A stretch of DNA of 64,000 bases from Pirellulaceae bacterium (GTDB taxonomy: Bacteria > Planctomycetota > Planctomycetia > Pirellulales > Pirellulaceae). The position numbers and the translations under genes are program-made. The notes beneath the pieces are model-generated. The model was not told the DNA's origin, searched no databases, and saw nothing but the letters and a program-made list of their open reading frames with translations. The stretch spans positions 1 through 64,000 of the forward strand of contig JADYZV010000142.1 in the NCBI GenBank assembly GCA_020852965.1. The letters run 5' to 3'. Shown here in pieces: positions 18,919 to 27,588 of the stretch; positions within the stretch are counted from its first letter, which is position 1, and each line of letters starts with the position of its first letter.

Positions 18919-19680
18919 CTACTTGACTGCTTCGAAAACACGTCGAATCGGCTGTGGTAAAAGAGTCCAGACCTGTTGATAGGTCTCGTCCAAGGGTAGC
19001 GTGACGTAACGATCTTCGATCAAGAACACAGGCATCTCGGGTATAGCGTCGCCGACCGAGAAGCGATTGAGATGGACGACGACTGAGGGTTTGGCTTGAA
19101 ATGAGGCAGCGATCAAGGGACGTTCCGCATCGTAGGGCAGTTCTTGCGTCGAGTCGATTTCTTGCCAGATCAAGTTGGCAATTCCCTGTGGGTCTCGGGG
19201 CGTCGCAGGAAACGGATCAACAACCAACAAATGGATACCATTCTCTATCAGTTCAACCGACTTGCTTACTAGGCGCTGCATCTCGCTACGAGAGTGTTTG
19301 TTACCAGGCGAAACCAATTCAATCACTGAGATCACTTGCCCCATTTCGTGTTTGATTGCGATCTGACTTTTCTTACGAACGTAACTCGGCCCCGCAGCCA
19401 TCACTATTTCTGTCTTGGGTGGCAGCATCGGTTCTGACAATGTCGCAACTCCACCGTATTGCTGAGATCCGTCAGCCAATAGGCGAGCGGCGGGTGCTTC
19501 GGGCCGATCACGTAATGTAACTACAGCTGGTGCGGGGCCGCCTATCACCTGTTCGGCCATCGCGAACAACTCTGGGGGGAGCAAGCCGGCATTGAGAGTG
19601 TTCGTCATCGCCGCAATCCACTTCAAATGAAAATCGTGATAAGTGCCAGCGGTGGCGAGTGTCCAATTGTGAATCGGCAT
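18919..19680 (-). CDS. DUF4058 family protein
   Basis: A 253-residue soluble protein. It opens with the family hallmark MPIHNWTLATAGTYHDFHLK, then MTNTLNAGLLPPELFAMAEQ; this is why I start at 19680 rather than four codons earlier. Later parts are IAIKHEMGQVISVIELVSPG (about residues 120-139), HLLVVDPFPATPRDPQGI and a C-terminal VFLIEDRYVTLPLDETYQQV. The central IELVSPGNK resembles the core of PD-(D/E)XK-type folds such as Uma2, but function is unknown. A decayed second copy is at 51557-51888. Confidence 0.82.
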   Translation of the reverse strand: MPIHNWTLATAGTYHDFHLKWIAAMTNTLNAGLLPPELFAMAEQVIGGPAPAVVTLRDRPEAPAARLLADGSQQYGGVATLSEPMLPPKTEIVMAAGPSYVRKKSQIAIKHEMGQVISVIELVSPGNKHSRSEMQRLVSKSVELIENGIHLLVVDPFPATPRDPQGIANLIWQEIDSTQELPYDAERPLIAASFQAKPSVVVHLNRFSVGDAIPEMPVFLIEDRYVTLPLDETYQQVWTLLPQPIRRVFEAVK

Positions 19681-20160
19681 CGAGGAACTCATGCATTAGT
19701 AGCCAAAGCGAGCGCCGAACTTCAGCGCTAACTTACACTATTATAACAGGCCATTGCGAGGGTAGGTTGGAATAGTCGCCCAGTTGACTCAAGGCAGAAT
19801 CATACGGCGCAGAATGATAGGTTTCCCGAACCGCAGCAAACCTATTTCGCAACCGTTCCCGAACTTGGAGGATTGGGGGTTGTATTCACCACGAAACACA
19901 CGAAAAAAATCTACTGGTGTTCTTGTTGGTCCAGCAACGAGCTGATGCGCAATGCTGAAAACCTGTTCCAAGATAAAAGCTGCCAAATCATGGGAGCGAT
20001 GTTCTAGGTTTACCAAGAGCAATAGGAACGAATCGCCTACCACAATATTATGAGGATGAAATCGCAGACGTATTAAACAGTTGGAGAACTACAGAGCCGG
20101 CGTTTCGTGTACTTCGTGTTTTTCGTGGTTAAAAAACGAACAAAGCCGTGGCCGGCACCC
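19681..20160. other. 480-base gap without a convincing gene
   Basis: Contains an 84-codon minus-strand frame (19789-20043) with no recognisable domain; its segment HRSHDLAAFILEQVF is amphipathic but nothing argues for expression. Two stretches rich in TTCGTGTTTTTCGTGG-like sequence (about 19890 and 20103-20130) look like the common dispersed repeats of this genome type. The frame is probably remnant sequence. Confidence 0.4.
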
Positions 20161-22251
20161 CTATTTCTTGGGTCTGGGAACGCGGCTTTTGTTTTTGCCG
20201 CGACGGCGAGGGCCGCTGGGTTGTTGCGAGGAATCGGCGTAGTCCTCGACGGTTTCGCCGACACGATCACGCAGCGAGGTGACTTTGTCGCGCAGCGAGG
20301 CGGCGCGCTCGAACTCCAAATCCTCGGCTGCTTGCAGCATGTCTTTTTCGAGTTGATCGAGGAAATCTTCGGTGATGATCTGACCGCCACCGGGGAGCTT
20401 GCCGCTGATGATGTCACGCGCTTGTTGATGCGAGGCGGCAGCTGAGTGAATGCCCGATTTTATCTCGCGGCGAACGGTGGCTGGAGTAATACCGTGAGCC
20501 TCATTGAATTCTTGTTGCAACTTGCGACGACGTAGTGTTTCGTCAATCGCCGCTTGCATGGCCTTGGTCATTTTGTCGGCGTACAGAACGACTTTGGAAT
20601 TGACATTCCGCGCGGCTCGACCGATGGTTTGGATCAGCGACGTTTCGCTGCGCAGGAAGCCCTCCTTGTCGGCGTCGAGCACGGCGACCATCGAGACTTC
20701 GGGCAAATCGAGACCTTCGCGCAGTAGATTGACGCCGACGAGGCAATCGAACTTGCCCTGCCTGAGTTCGTATAGCAGTTCGACTCGTTCAAATGCGTCG
20801 AGTTCGCTGTGCAACCAGCGACAGCGTATGTTCTGTTCGGTGAGATAGCCCGCCAAGTCTTCGGCCAAGCGTTTGGTCAATGCAGTCACGAGTACGCGTT
20901 CATCGCGGGCGGCGCGCAGGCGTATCTCCTCCAGCAAGTGAGCGACTTGGCCGCGGGCGGGGACAACTTCTATTTCGGGATCGAGCAAACCGGTTGGGCG
21001 AATGATTTGCTCGACCACTTCACCGCCGGTTTTTTCCAATTCATAGTTGCTGGGAGTAGCCGAGACAAAGATGACTTGTTTGGTCTTCTCCTCCCACTCC
21101 TCGAACATCAGTGGACGATTGTCGAGCGCGCTGGGGAGGCGAAAGCCATGGTTGACCAGCGTGGTTTTGCGACTACGGTCGCCCGCGTACATGGCGCGAA
21201 CTTGAGGTACGGAGACGTGCGATTCGTCTACGAACAACAAGAAGTCTTCGGGGAAGAAGTCGTATAGCGTATCGGGTGTTGCCCCCGGCGGCTTGCCGGA
21301 CAGCGGTCGCGAATAGTTTTCAACTCCGGGACAATGACCGACCTCTTGCAGCATTTCGAGGTCGAACCGCGTGCGCGCGTTGAGTCGCTGGGCTTCGAGT
21401 AGTTTCCCCTCGGCCTCGAATTTTGCCAATTGCTCTCGCAGCTCTTCGCGAATCAGCGCAATGGCTGCTTCCACACGCTCTTCGGGAGTCACGAAGTGCT
21501 TGGCCGGATAGATGAAGACTTCATCCAAACGCGAAATCACTTCTCCCGTTAGCGGATTGGTAATGGAGATCTGCTCAATATCATCCCCCCAGAGCTCGAT
21601 GCGGTACGAGAATTCTTCATACGAGGGCCATATTTCCAGGCAGTCGCCACGCACACGGAATTTGGAACGCTCAAAACCGACGTCGTTGCGCTGATACTGA
21701 ATGTCGATGAGCCGCAGTAATACGTCGTCACGATTGATCGACTCACCGACCTTGAGCGGCACCACCATCCCGCGATAGTCCTCGGGATTACCCAAGCCAT
21801 AGATGCTAGACACGCTGGCCACAATGATCACATCGCGGCGGCTGACCAGTGCGCTAGTTGCAGCCAGACGCAGGCGATCGATCTCCTCGTTGATCGATGA
21901 GTCCTTCTCGATGTAGACATCGCGGGCTGGAATGTAGGCTTCCGGTTGATAGTAGTCGTAGTAACTGACAAAGTAGTGGACGGCGTTGTGTGGGAAGAAG
22001 TCACGGAATTCGGAGTAGAGCTGTGCGGCTAGGGTCTTGTTGTGGCTGAGGATCAAGGTTGGCCGCTGCACGCGCTGGATGATGTTGGCCATGGTAAATG
22101 TCTTCCCCGATCCCGTCACCCCCATGAGCACTTGCTCTTTGGAGTTGGCTTGCAGGCCACGCACCAAAGCGTCAATTGCGGCTGGCTGATCACCGGCTGG
22201 GGCAAACTGGCTGACAAGCTTAAATGGGGCATCGTTGGTGACGGTTGACAT
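20161..22251 (-). CDS. uvrB: Excinuclease ABC subunit UvrB
   Basis: A 696-residue nucleotide excision repair helicase that receives damaged DNA from UvrA and loads UvrC. It has Walker A (GVTGSGKTF, about residue 41), the beta-hairpin region [20 protein letters not shown] (about 95-114), [13 protein letters not shown], the helicase motifs [12 protein letters not shown] and a C-terminal UVR motif ([20 protein letters not shown], about 640-660). The start at 22251 has AGGAA seven bases upstream. The longer frame to 22320 only adds repeat-encoded residues from a family D arm. It is single, with the comEA-like gene upstream on the same strand after a repeat-filled spacer. Confidence 0.96.
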   Translation of the reverse strand: MSTVTNDAPFKLVSQFAPAGDQPAAIDALVRGLQANSKEQVLMGVTGSGKTFTMANIIQRVQRPTLILSHNKTLAAQLYSEFRDFFPHNAVHYFVSYYDYYQPEAYIPARDVYIEKDSSINEEIDRLRLAATSALVSRRDVIIVASVSSIYGLGNPEDYRGMVVPLKVGESINRDDVLLRLIDIQYQRNDVGFERSKFRVRGDCLEIWPSYEEFSYRIELWGDDIEQISITNPLTGEVISRLDEVFIYPAKHFVTPEERVEAAIALIREELREQLAKFEAEGKLLEAQRLNARTRFDLEMLQEVGHCPGVENYSRPLSGKPPGATPDTLYDFFPEDFLLFVDESHVSVPQVRAMYAGDRSRKTTLVNHGFRLPSALDNRPLMFEEWEEKTKQVIFVSATPSNYELEKTGGEVVEQIIRPTGLLDPEIEVVPARGQVAHLLEEIRLRAARDERVLVTALTKRLAEDLAGYLTEQNIRCRWLHSELDAFERVELLYELRQGKFDCLVGVNLLREGLDLPEVSMVAVLDADKEGFLRSETSLIQTIGRAARNVNSKVVLYADKMTKAMQAAIDETLRRRKLQQEFNEAHGITPATVRREIKSGIHSAAASHQQARDIISGKLPGGGQIITEDFLDQLEKDMLQAAEDLEFERAASLRDKVTSLRDRVGETVEDYADSSQQPSGPRRRGKNKSRVPRPKK

Positions 22252-22284
22252 GCAGGTTCCTATGAGACAATCGTTCTGTAAAAT

Positions 22285-22312
22285 ATAGTGGACGAGTCGA
22301 CGAGTCCCTCGG
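22285..22312. repeat. Family D repeat, decayed left arm
   Basis: ATAGTGGACGAGTCGACGAG followed by TCCCTCGG, a variant of the left arm, just upstream of uvrB. A full copy begins 16 bases further on and shares the TCCCTCGG continuation, so this looks like a partial duplication. Confidence 0.7.
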
Positions 22313-22327
22313 ACATTCAATGACCGT

Positions 22328-22394
22328 GTAGTGGACTAGGTTACGAGTCCCTCGGATTCGAAACATCTCAGGGACTCGTAACCTCGTCCACTAC
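22328..22394. repeat. Family D hairpin, full copy, overlapping the comEA 3' end
   Basis: Left arm 22328-22350 (GTAGTGGACTAGG then TTACGAGTCC) and right arm 22371-22394 can pair over about 22 bases with one mismatch and a 20-base loop. The right arm, read on the minus strand, encodes VVDEVTSP and the TGA stop of the comEA-like gene. Confidence 0.9.
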
Positions 22395-22760
22395 GTGCAG
22401 GGTCAGCATGGGGCGCAGTTGGTGCAACGTCCGCTCGCCAACCCCGTGGACCTGCAACAAGTCGTCTAGTTCACGGAACGGTCCTTGAGTTCTACGATAT
22501 TCGACAATTCGGGCGGCTAAGGTGGAACCTACGTTGGGCAGTGCTTCCAGTTCATTGGCAGGTGCCTGATTCACATCGACAATGAAGCGCGGTGTTGGTA
22601 TGGACTGACGGTCAATCGCGTTGGATTTATCGCTGGGCGCGCTCGCCCGTTGCAGTGCGAGGGCAAATTGCTGACTGGCGGCCAGCAGCGATAGGCAGGC
22701 CAGCAGCCAACACCAGCTACGAATGATCGAAAAGCGGTTGGGTTGGTCGCTTGTGGTCAT
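22368..22760 (-). CDS. ComEA-like helix-hairpin-helix DNA-binding protein
   Basis: A 130-residue protein: an N-terminal membrane segment or signal (about residues 14-36, WCWLLACLSLLAASQQFALAL), a linker, then a ComEA-type helix-hairpin-helix domain (VDVNQAPANELEALPNVGST, LAARIVEYRRTQGPF, LLQVHGVGERTLHQLRP; about 61-117). Such proteins bind double-stranded DNA outside the membrane in competence, but many short ones have no proven role. The last eight residues, VVDEVTSP, and the stop come from a family D repeat arm, so the original end has been replaced. The gene is divergent from the NRPS gene, with 73 bases between the chosen starts. Confidence 0.8.
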   Translation of the reverse strand: MTTSDQPNRFSIIRSWCWLLACLSLLAASQQFALALQRASAPSDKSNAIDRQSIPTPRFIVDVNQAPANELEALPNVGSTLAARIVEYRRTQGPFRELDDLLQVHGVGERTLHQLRPMLTLHVVDEVTSP

Positions 22761-22833
22761 TGCGTCCTTTTCTCAGCCCATGAAAATAGTGAATCGACTA
22801 TTATACAGCTTTCACCCCCTCCTGGGCAATTCG

Positions 22834-25800
22834 ATGAGCAGCCAATCGGCACTGAACGCACTCTCCGCCACTCAGCAGCGCGAAATGCTGGCCAAACTGC
22901 TGCGTGCCAAGGTGGCAGGGGCACAGCGTTTTCCCATGTCGATCGGTCAGCAGGGGCTGTGGCACGCCTTTCGTCGCGATCCCGAGTCGACATCCTTCAA
23001 CGTCTTTTTGCCTACTCGCATGCGGGCTCACCTCGACACTGGGGCCCTGCAGCGTGCGGTCGAGTGTGTAGCCGCACGACATGATTGCTTGCATAGCGTC
23101 TTCTCCGATTCCGGTGGTGAGCTGATGCTGGAGGTACAACCCGACTTGCTCCCCGCTTTTGAAGTCATCGACTTGGAAAGTGTTGGTGAGCGGCAGGAGG
23201 GGGAAGGGGGTGCTGGTGCGAAAGAGGGGGTGAATGAGGGGGTGAAAGAGTGGGGGAAGGAGTGGAGGAAGGAGCTTCCGACGACGGAGCGTCGGGCCAC
23301 ATTCGGAGAGCAGCAGGTGCGGGCGGCGGTCGCTAGGGCAACGCTCGCTCCGTTTGACTTGCAACGCGGCCCGCTTTTTCGTGTGCAGGTCTATCGCTTG
23401 GCCGAAGACGACTGGATCGTGTTGGCAATGACGCATCACATAGTCGTCGACTTTTGGTCACTGGTCATTATTGTTGATGAAATGCGTGCGGCCTATCCTT
23501 GCTTCGCCCAGCAGCGTGCGCCGCAGTTGCCGCCGCCGGAGAATAACTTTGCTCAGTTCGTGCGTGATCAACAGTTGCTGTTGGCCAGCCCACGCGGGGA
23601 CGAACTGCGTGATTACTGGCAAAAGACCGTGGCTCGGGCGACTAGCGTGCTCGATCTTCCCAGCGATCGCTTGCGGCCAATTGTGTTTGAGAACGCGGCG
23701 CGCAGTGCACCTCTCGAATTCCCAGCGAGCACTGCCTCGAACATAGTCAAGTTGGCGGCGCAATCCAAGGCGACTCCTTTCTCCGTCGTGCATGCCGCGT
23801 TGCAGGTCTTCTTGGGCCGAATGAGCGGTCAAACAAGCTTTCTGATTGGCAGCCCCTTCTCGGGACGCAGCAAAGGTGAGTATGAGCGCACCGTCGGCTT
23901 CTTCATCAATATGCTGCCACTGCTTGCCGATTTGGGTGGCGATCCAACCTTTGCGCAGTTGATCGTGCGTACCAGTGAGAACTTGCTCGATGCGCTCGAG
24001 CATGAAGCCTATCCTATCGTGCAGATCACGCACGACGCGAAGGTATCGCGCGATCCATCGCGCAGCCCGTTGTTTCAAGTTTCCTGCACGTTTGAAAAAT
24101 CGCAATTGAAGTCAGAGGTCGGCCGTGCATCGTTCCTCTTCCCCGATCAGCAACAAGTGTGGGACTTTGGCGGGTTACCCCAAGAGGGTTTCTATGTCCC
24201 CCACCCAACATGCCACTACGACCTGGAGTTCATTTTCGAGCAGACCGAGACTCACTTGCGCGGCATGATCGTCGCTTGCCGCGCCCTGTTCGAGGAAGCG
24301 AGCGTCAGAGCGATGGCGCAGAATTTCTCGCAGTTGCTGCAACGACTACTCGGCGACAGCCAACGGCCGCTTTCGCAAGTGAGCTGGGGCGAACCCGATG
24401 TGGTGTCGCTGGCAGCGTGCTCCAGTACCGACGCAGCAGAGCAGGGCCATGGCGCGAGATCGACTACTAGCCAAGCTAGCACGGTGGATCGTATGCTTTT
24501 TGCCGCTACCAGCTCGAATCCCTCGGGAGTCGCGTTTCAATTTGCTGGCAGGCAGATCAGCTACACCGAGCTGTGGCACTCAGCTACGAGGCTGGCGAAA
24601 CGCATCGAACACTGTTACCCAGAGAAACGAGCCAATTCACGCGATGCGGCCAATCGAGAATCTCGATCCATTTTGCCGATCTATACAGAGTCCGGTCCGC
24701 TGGCGTTTATTGGAATGCTGGCCGCTCACTTGACGGGTGCGGCGTCAGCGGCCATCGATGCGCGACAGCCTGCAGTGGAGCTGCAAACGCTATGCACCGA
24801 GCTGAATGCCCGTTGTTGGCTGGGCGACTCGTCGTCGAATAGCACTCAAGATACGATGCCGATTGACCTGGCTGAGTCATTAGGCGAAGTAGATGCCGAC
24901 GTCGGAAAGCCAAGCGCGCCCGAGGCCACACGGGCGACCGATGCGGCCTATTTGATCTATACCTCAGGTTCGACCGGCCGCCCCAAAGGTGTACTGGTCG
25001 AGCATGCCGCCGTTTGCAATACGTTGCACTGGCGACAAAAGGCAGTGCCGCTGTTTCCCAGCGATCGAGTGTTCATGTTGCTGTCGCACCAGTTCGATGC
25101 AGCTCTTGGAATTGGTTGGACAACGTTAACTCAAGGCGCTACCCTAGTGTGGCCCGATAGCGTGGGGAAGGTGGATCCCGAGAGTTTGTTAGAGCAGATT
25201 ATCCGCGATCGCATTACCGTACTGCCGGCTGTTCCAAGTCTATTGCGAGTGCTGGTGGCGCATCGGCTGTTTGCACAGTGCGATAGTTTGCGATTGATTT
25301 TTACCGGTGGCGAGCCACTCCCACCAGAATTGCCGAGTCAAGTGCGGCAAATCAGTCAGGCTAAGTTTTGGAATTTCTACGGCCCATCGGAAGCTGCCAT
25401 CGAAGCCACTGCCTGCGAGGTAACCGATCACAGTCCGCAGCTACCGGTTCCTATCGGGCGACCGATCGACAACATGCAAGTGTTGGTGCTCGATGCCGAG
25501 CGGCAACCTGTTCCCGTTACAGTCCCAGGAGAATTGGCAATAGCTGGAGTTGGACTGGCGCGCGGTTATTGGAATGGAACCGAACTCGACGCAGAATTAA
25601 CGGCACAAAAATTCGTCTCCGTCAATGGCCTGCGGGTCTATCTAACTGGCGACCGAGGGCGGCGGTTGCCCGATGGTCAGCTTCAATTCTTGGGACGCGA
25701 CGATCATCAAATTAAACTGCGAGGATATCGCATCGAACTGGGTGAAATTGAAGCGGTTCTTGAGTCGCATCCTCAGGTCGAACGGGCGGCCGTGAAGCTT

Positions 25801-27273
25801 GTCGGCGGGGGGCTCCCGCAAGCTCAACTGTTGGGTTTCGTGAGTCTGCTTCCGAACGCAAGAGACTCAGACGAAATGCCAGTCGAACAAGCGGCAGTCC
25901 AGTCAGCCACATTGTCCGCCGGCCTGCGGCGTTTTGTCAGCGGTCGCTTGCCGAGCTACAAAGTTCCCACAGCGATTGTGATCGTCGACCCTATGCCGCT
26001 GACAAGCAGCGGTAAAGTTGACCGACGGCGACTTCCCGACACCCTGCCTGAAACGCTTGCCGATGAACATTTCATTGCAGCCGAGACGCCTCTGGAAGAG
26101 TATCTGGCCGCTGCTTGGTGCGAGAGTCTGCGGGTCGAACGTGTGAGTGTGGATCGCAATTATTTCGATGCGGGTGGAAGTTCTTTGCAAGCCGCTATGT
26201 TGACCACTCAATTGAGCCAAGACTTGGGAGTGTATGTGCCGACGGCGCTGTTGTTTGATTTGGTGGACATCGCACACATGGCACTGCGCTTGGCCGAGCT
26301 GCATAGCGCAGAGTTGTCGGCGCGGTTTGGCGGCGACTGCTTGATGAGGCAGATCTCGCGCATGAATGCGTTGGCTGCGAATGGCACGCAGAGGATGGAA
26401 ATTGAGTCGCACGTTGAGGGGGCCGAAGTTGACGGACCAAATCCTAGGGCGACAGCTCCGTTGCTTTCCTCACGCTCCGCGCGGCTCCATCCACTGCTGG
26501 CTCCGTTGAAAGTCAGCGGATCACGGACGCCGATCTTTATGGTTCATCCGCCCGGCGGAATCGTCGTTTGCTACCGCGAGTTGGCTCGACAGCTCGCGGC
26601 CGATCAGCCATTGTTGGCACTGCGATCGCGAGGCTTACATGGTGCTGAACCACTGCCGCCAACGCTCGCAGCCATGGCCGCCGACTATGTCGAGGCGGTG
26701 CGCGCCTATCAGCCGCAGGGTCCCTATACGCTCGGCGGCTGGTCGCTGGGAGGTCTGGTAGCCTACGAGATGGCCCAACAACTACTACATGCTGGTCAGG
26801 AACTATCGCACTTGATCTTACTGGATACCACCATCCCGGCGGGAGCTACGGAGCTGGTTCCAGCGAGCGAATTGGTCAATGTGGGGCTCGAATATGGTAT
26901 TGAACTGACCTTGGACGAGCTTGGAGCGCTCGCACCTGAAGAGCAATTGCGGTTCTTGTGGGAGCACGCTCAGGGACTGGGGGTACTCGATGACAATTCT
27001 CCCCCAGAAGTGGTAGCGAGGGTGCTACAAGATTTACAGCAGCTCTTTCATCACCATGTTCAGTTGTCGCGGGCCTATCGCATCCAGCCGTTAAACGGAC
27101 GTATCGAACTGATTCGACCAAGCGATACACCTGTCGCCCTACCCGTTGCCCACGATCGCGGCTGGAGCCACTTGGCCCGCTCCGTGCGAGTGCAGTTCGT
27201 TTCGGGACACCATCACAGTATGGTTCAGTCGCCGCATGTCGAGCAATTGGCACAAATCATTAATTCCTTTTGA
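22834..27273 (+). CDS. Single-module non-ribosomal peptide synthetase (C-A-PCP-TE)
   Basis: About 1479 residues from ATG 22834; the frame is open to 22723 and no start has a good ribosome-binding site. Domains: condensation (about 35-470; active site MTHHIVVD near residue 200, FFINMLPLL), adenylation (about 555-1060; LIYTSGSTGRPKG, NFYGPSEA, YLTGDRGRRLPDG, QIKLRGYRIELGEIE), a carrier with phosphopantetheine serine in YFDAGGSSLQA (about 1110) and thioesterase (1230-1479; GWSLGGL nucleophile, GHHHSMV histidine). All core motifs are intact. A condensation domain in front of one adenylation domain means that an acyl or peptidyl donor must come from elsewhere. An N-acyl amino acid or a short acyl conjugate is a reasonable guess. 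A family C insertion sits at residues 118-157. No partner synthetase or phosphopantetheinyl transferase is in the window. Confidence 0.88.
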   Translation: MSSQSALNALSATQQREMLAKLLRAKVAGAQRFPMSIGQQGLWHAFRRDPESTSFNVFLPTRMRAHLDTGALQRAVECVAARHDCLHSVFSDSGGELMLEVQPDLLPAFEVIDLESVGERQEGEGGAGAKEGVNEGVKEWGKEWRKELPTTERRATFGEQQVRAAVARATLAPFDLQRGPLFRVQVYRLAEDDWIVLAMTHHIVVDFWSLVIIVDEMRAAYPCFAQQRAPQLPPPENNFAQFVRDQQLLLASPRGDELRDYWQKTVARATSVLDLPSDRLRPIVFENAARSAPLEFPASTASNIVKLAAQSKATPFSVVHAALQVFLGRMSGQTSFLIGSPFSGRSKGEYERTVGFFINMLPLLADLGGDPTFAQLIVRTSENLLDALEHEAYPIVQITHDAKVSRDPSRSPLFQVSCTFEKSQLKSEVGRASFLFPDQQQVWDFGGLPQEGFYVPHPTCHYDLEFIFEQTETHLRGMIVACRALFEEASVRAMAQNFSQLLQRLLGDSQRPLSQVSWGEPDVVSLAACSSTDAAEQGHGARSTTSQASTVDRMLFAATSSNPSGVAFQFAGRQISYTELWHSATRLAKRIEHCYPEKRANSRDAANRESRSILPIYTESGPLAFIGMLAAHLTGAASAAIDARQPAVELQTLCTELNARCWLGDSSSNSTQDTMPIDLAESLGEVDADVGKPSAPEATRATDAAYLIYTSGSTGRPKGVLVEHAAVCNTLHWRQKAVPLFPSDRVFMLLSHQFDAALGIGWTTLTQGATLVWPDSVGKVDPESLLEQIIRDRITVLPAVPSLLRVLVAHRLFAQCDSLRLIFTGGEPLPPELPSQVRQISQAKFWNFYGPSEAAIEATACEVTDHSPQLPVPIGRPIDNMQVLVLDAERQPVPVTVPGELAIAGVGLARGYWNGTELDAELTAQKFVSVNGLRVYLTGDRGRRLPDGQLQFLGRDDHQIKLRGYRIELGEIEAVLESHPQVERAAVKLVGGGLPQAQLLGFVSLLPNARDSDEMPVEQAAVQSATLSAGLRRFVSGRLPSYKVPTAIVIVDPMPLTSSGKVDRRRLPDTLPETLADEHFIAAETPLEEYLAAAWCESLRVERVSVDRNYFDAGGSSLQAAMLTTQLSQDLGVYVPTALLFDLVDIAHMALRLAELHSAELSARFGGDCLMRQISRMNALAANGTQRMEIESHVEGAEVDGPNPRATAPLLSSRSARLHPLLAPLKVSGSRTPIFMVHPPGGIVVCYRELARQLAADQPLLALRSRGLHGAEPLPPTLAAMAADYVEAVRAYQPQGPYTLGGWSLGGLVAYEMAQQLLHAGQELSHLILLDTTIPAGATELVPASELVNVGLEYGIELTLDELGALAPEEQLRFLWEHAQGLGVLDDNSPPEVVARVLQDLQQLFHHHVQLSRAYRIQPLNGRIELIRPSDTPVALPVAHDRGWSHLARSVRVQFVSGHHHSMVQSPHVEQLAQIINSF
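23188..23303 (+). repeat. Family C plus purine-rich tandem repeat inside the NRPS gene
   Basis: An imperfect G/A-rich array (units such as GAGGGGGTGAAAGAGTGGGG) runs directly into the family C core (ACGGAGCGTCGGGCCACATT, about 23284-23303). It encodes a Glu/Gly/Lys-rich loop and ERRATFGE within the condensation domain, after the VIDLES strand. The same order, purine array then core, occurs at 10230-10325. Confidence 0.8.
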
Positions 27274-27287
27274 TTGCGGTAGATATG

Positions 27288-27354
27288 GTAGTAGACCAGG
27301 TTACGAGTCCGTTTGATACGCGGTACGTTAGGGACTCGTAGCCTCATCCACTCC
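27288..27354. repeat. Family D hairpin, full copy
   Basis: Left arm 27288-27310 (GTAGTAGACCAGG then TTACGAGTCC) and right arm 27331-27353, with a 20-base loop and several mismatches. It lies 14 bases after the NRPS stop and could act as its transcription stop, though no T-run follows. The remaining 27355-27588 sequence shows no gene; a TTGGCT/TAAAAT pair near 27453-27478 could be a weak promoter for the next gene. Confidence 0.85.
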
Positions 27355-27588
27355 CCCTTACTCCCAATCTCCCGGCAGAATCGATACAAACCGGTTTAGC
27401 CGTAGACACGGTCATAGAATCTACGCTGCGCTCGAAGGAACCACTGTTTTTTGGCTATATCTCAAGAACGGTCTAAAATAGATGGATACCACGCACCGCG
27501 TGGAGGCGCTGGTTTGAGCACAGCCTTACCCTACTCCCGTGTACCTCTGGTCCGTTTCTAACTTGCCCCAAAAGCAGATGCTTCGAGC

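Noticed and set aside
22252-22320. Longer N-terminus of UvrB
   Set aside because: The added residues come from repeat DNA; the normal UvrB start with AGGAA is at 22251.
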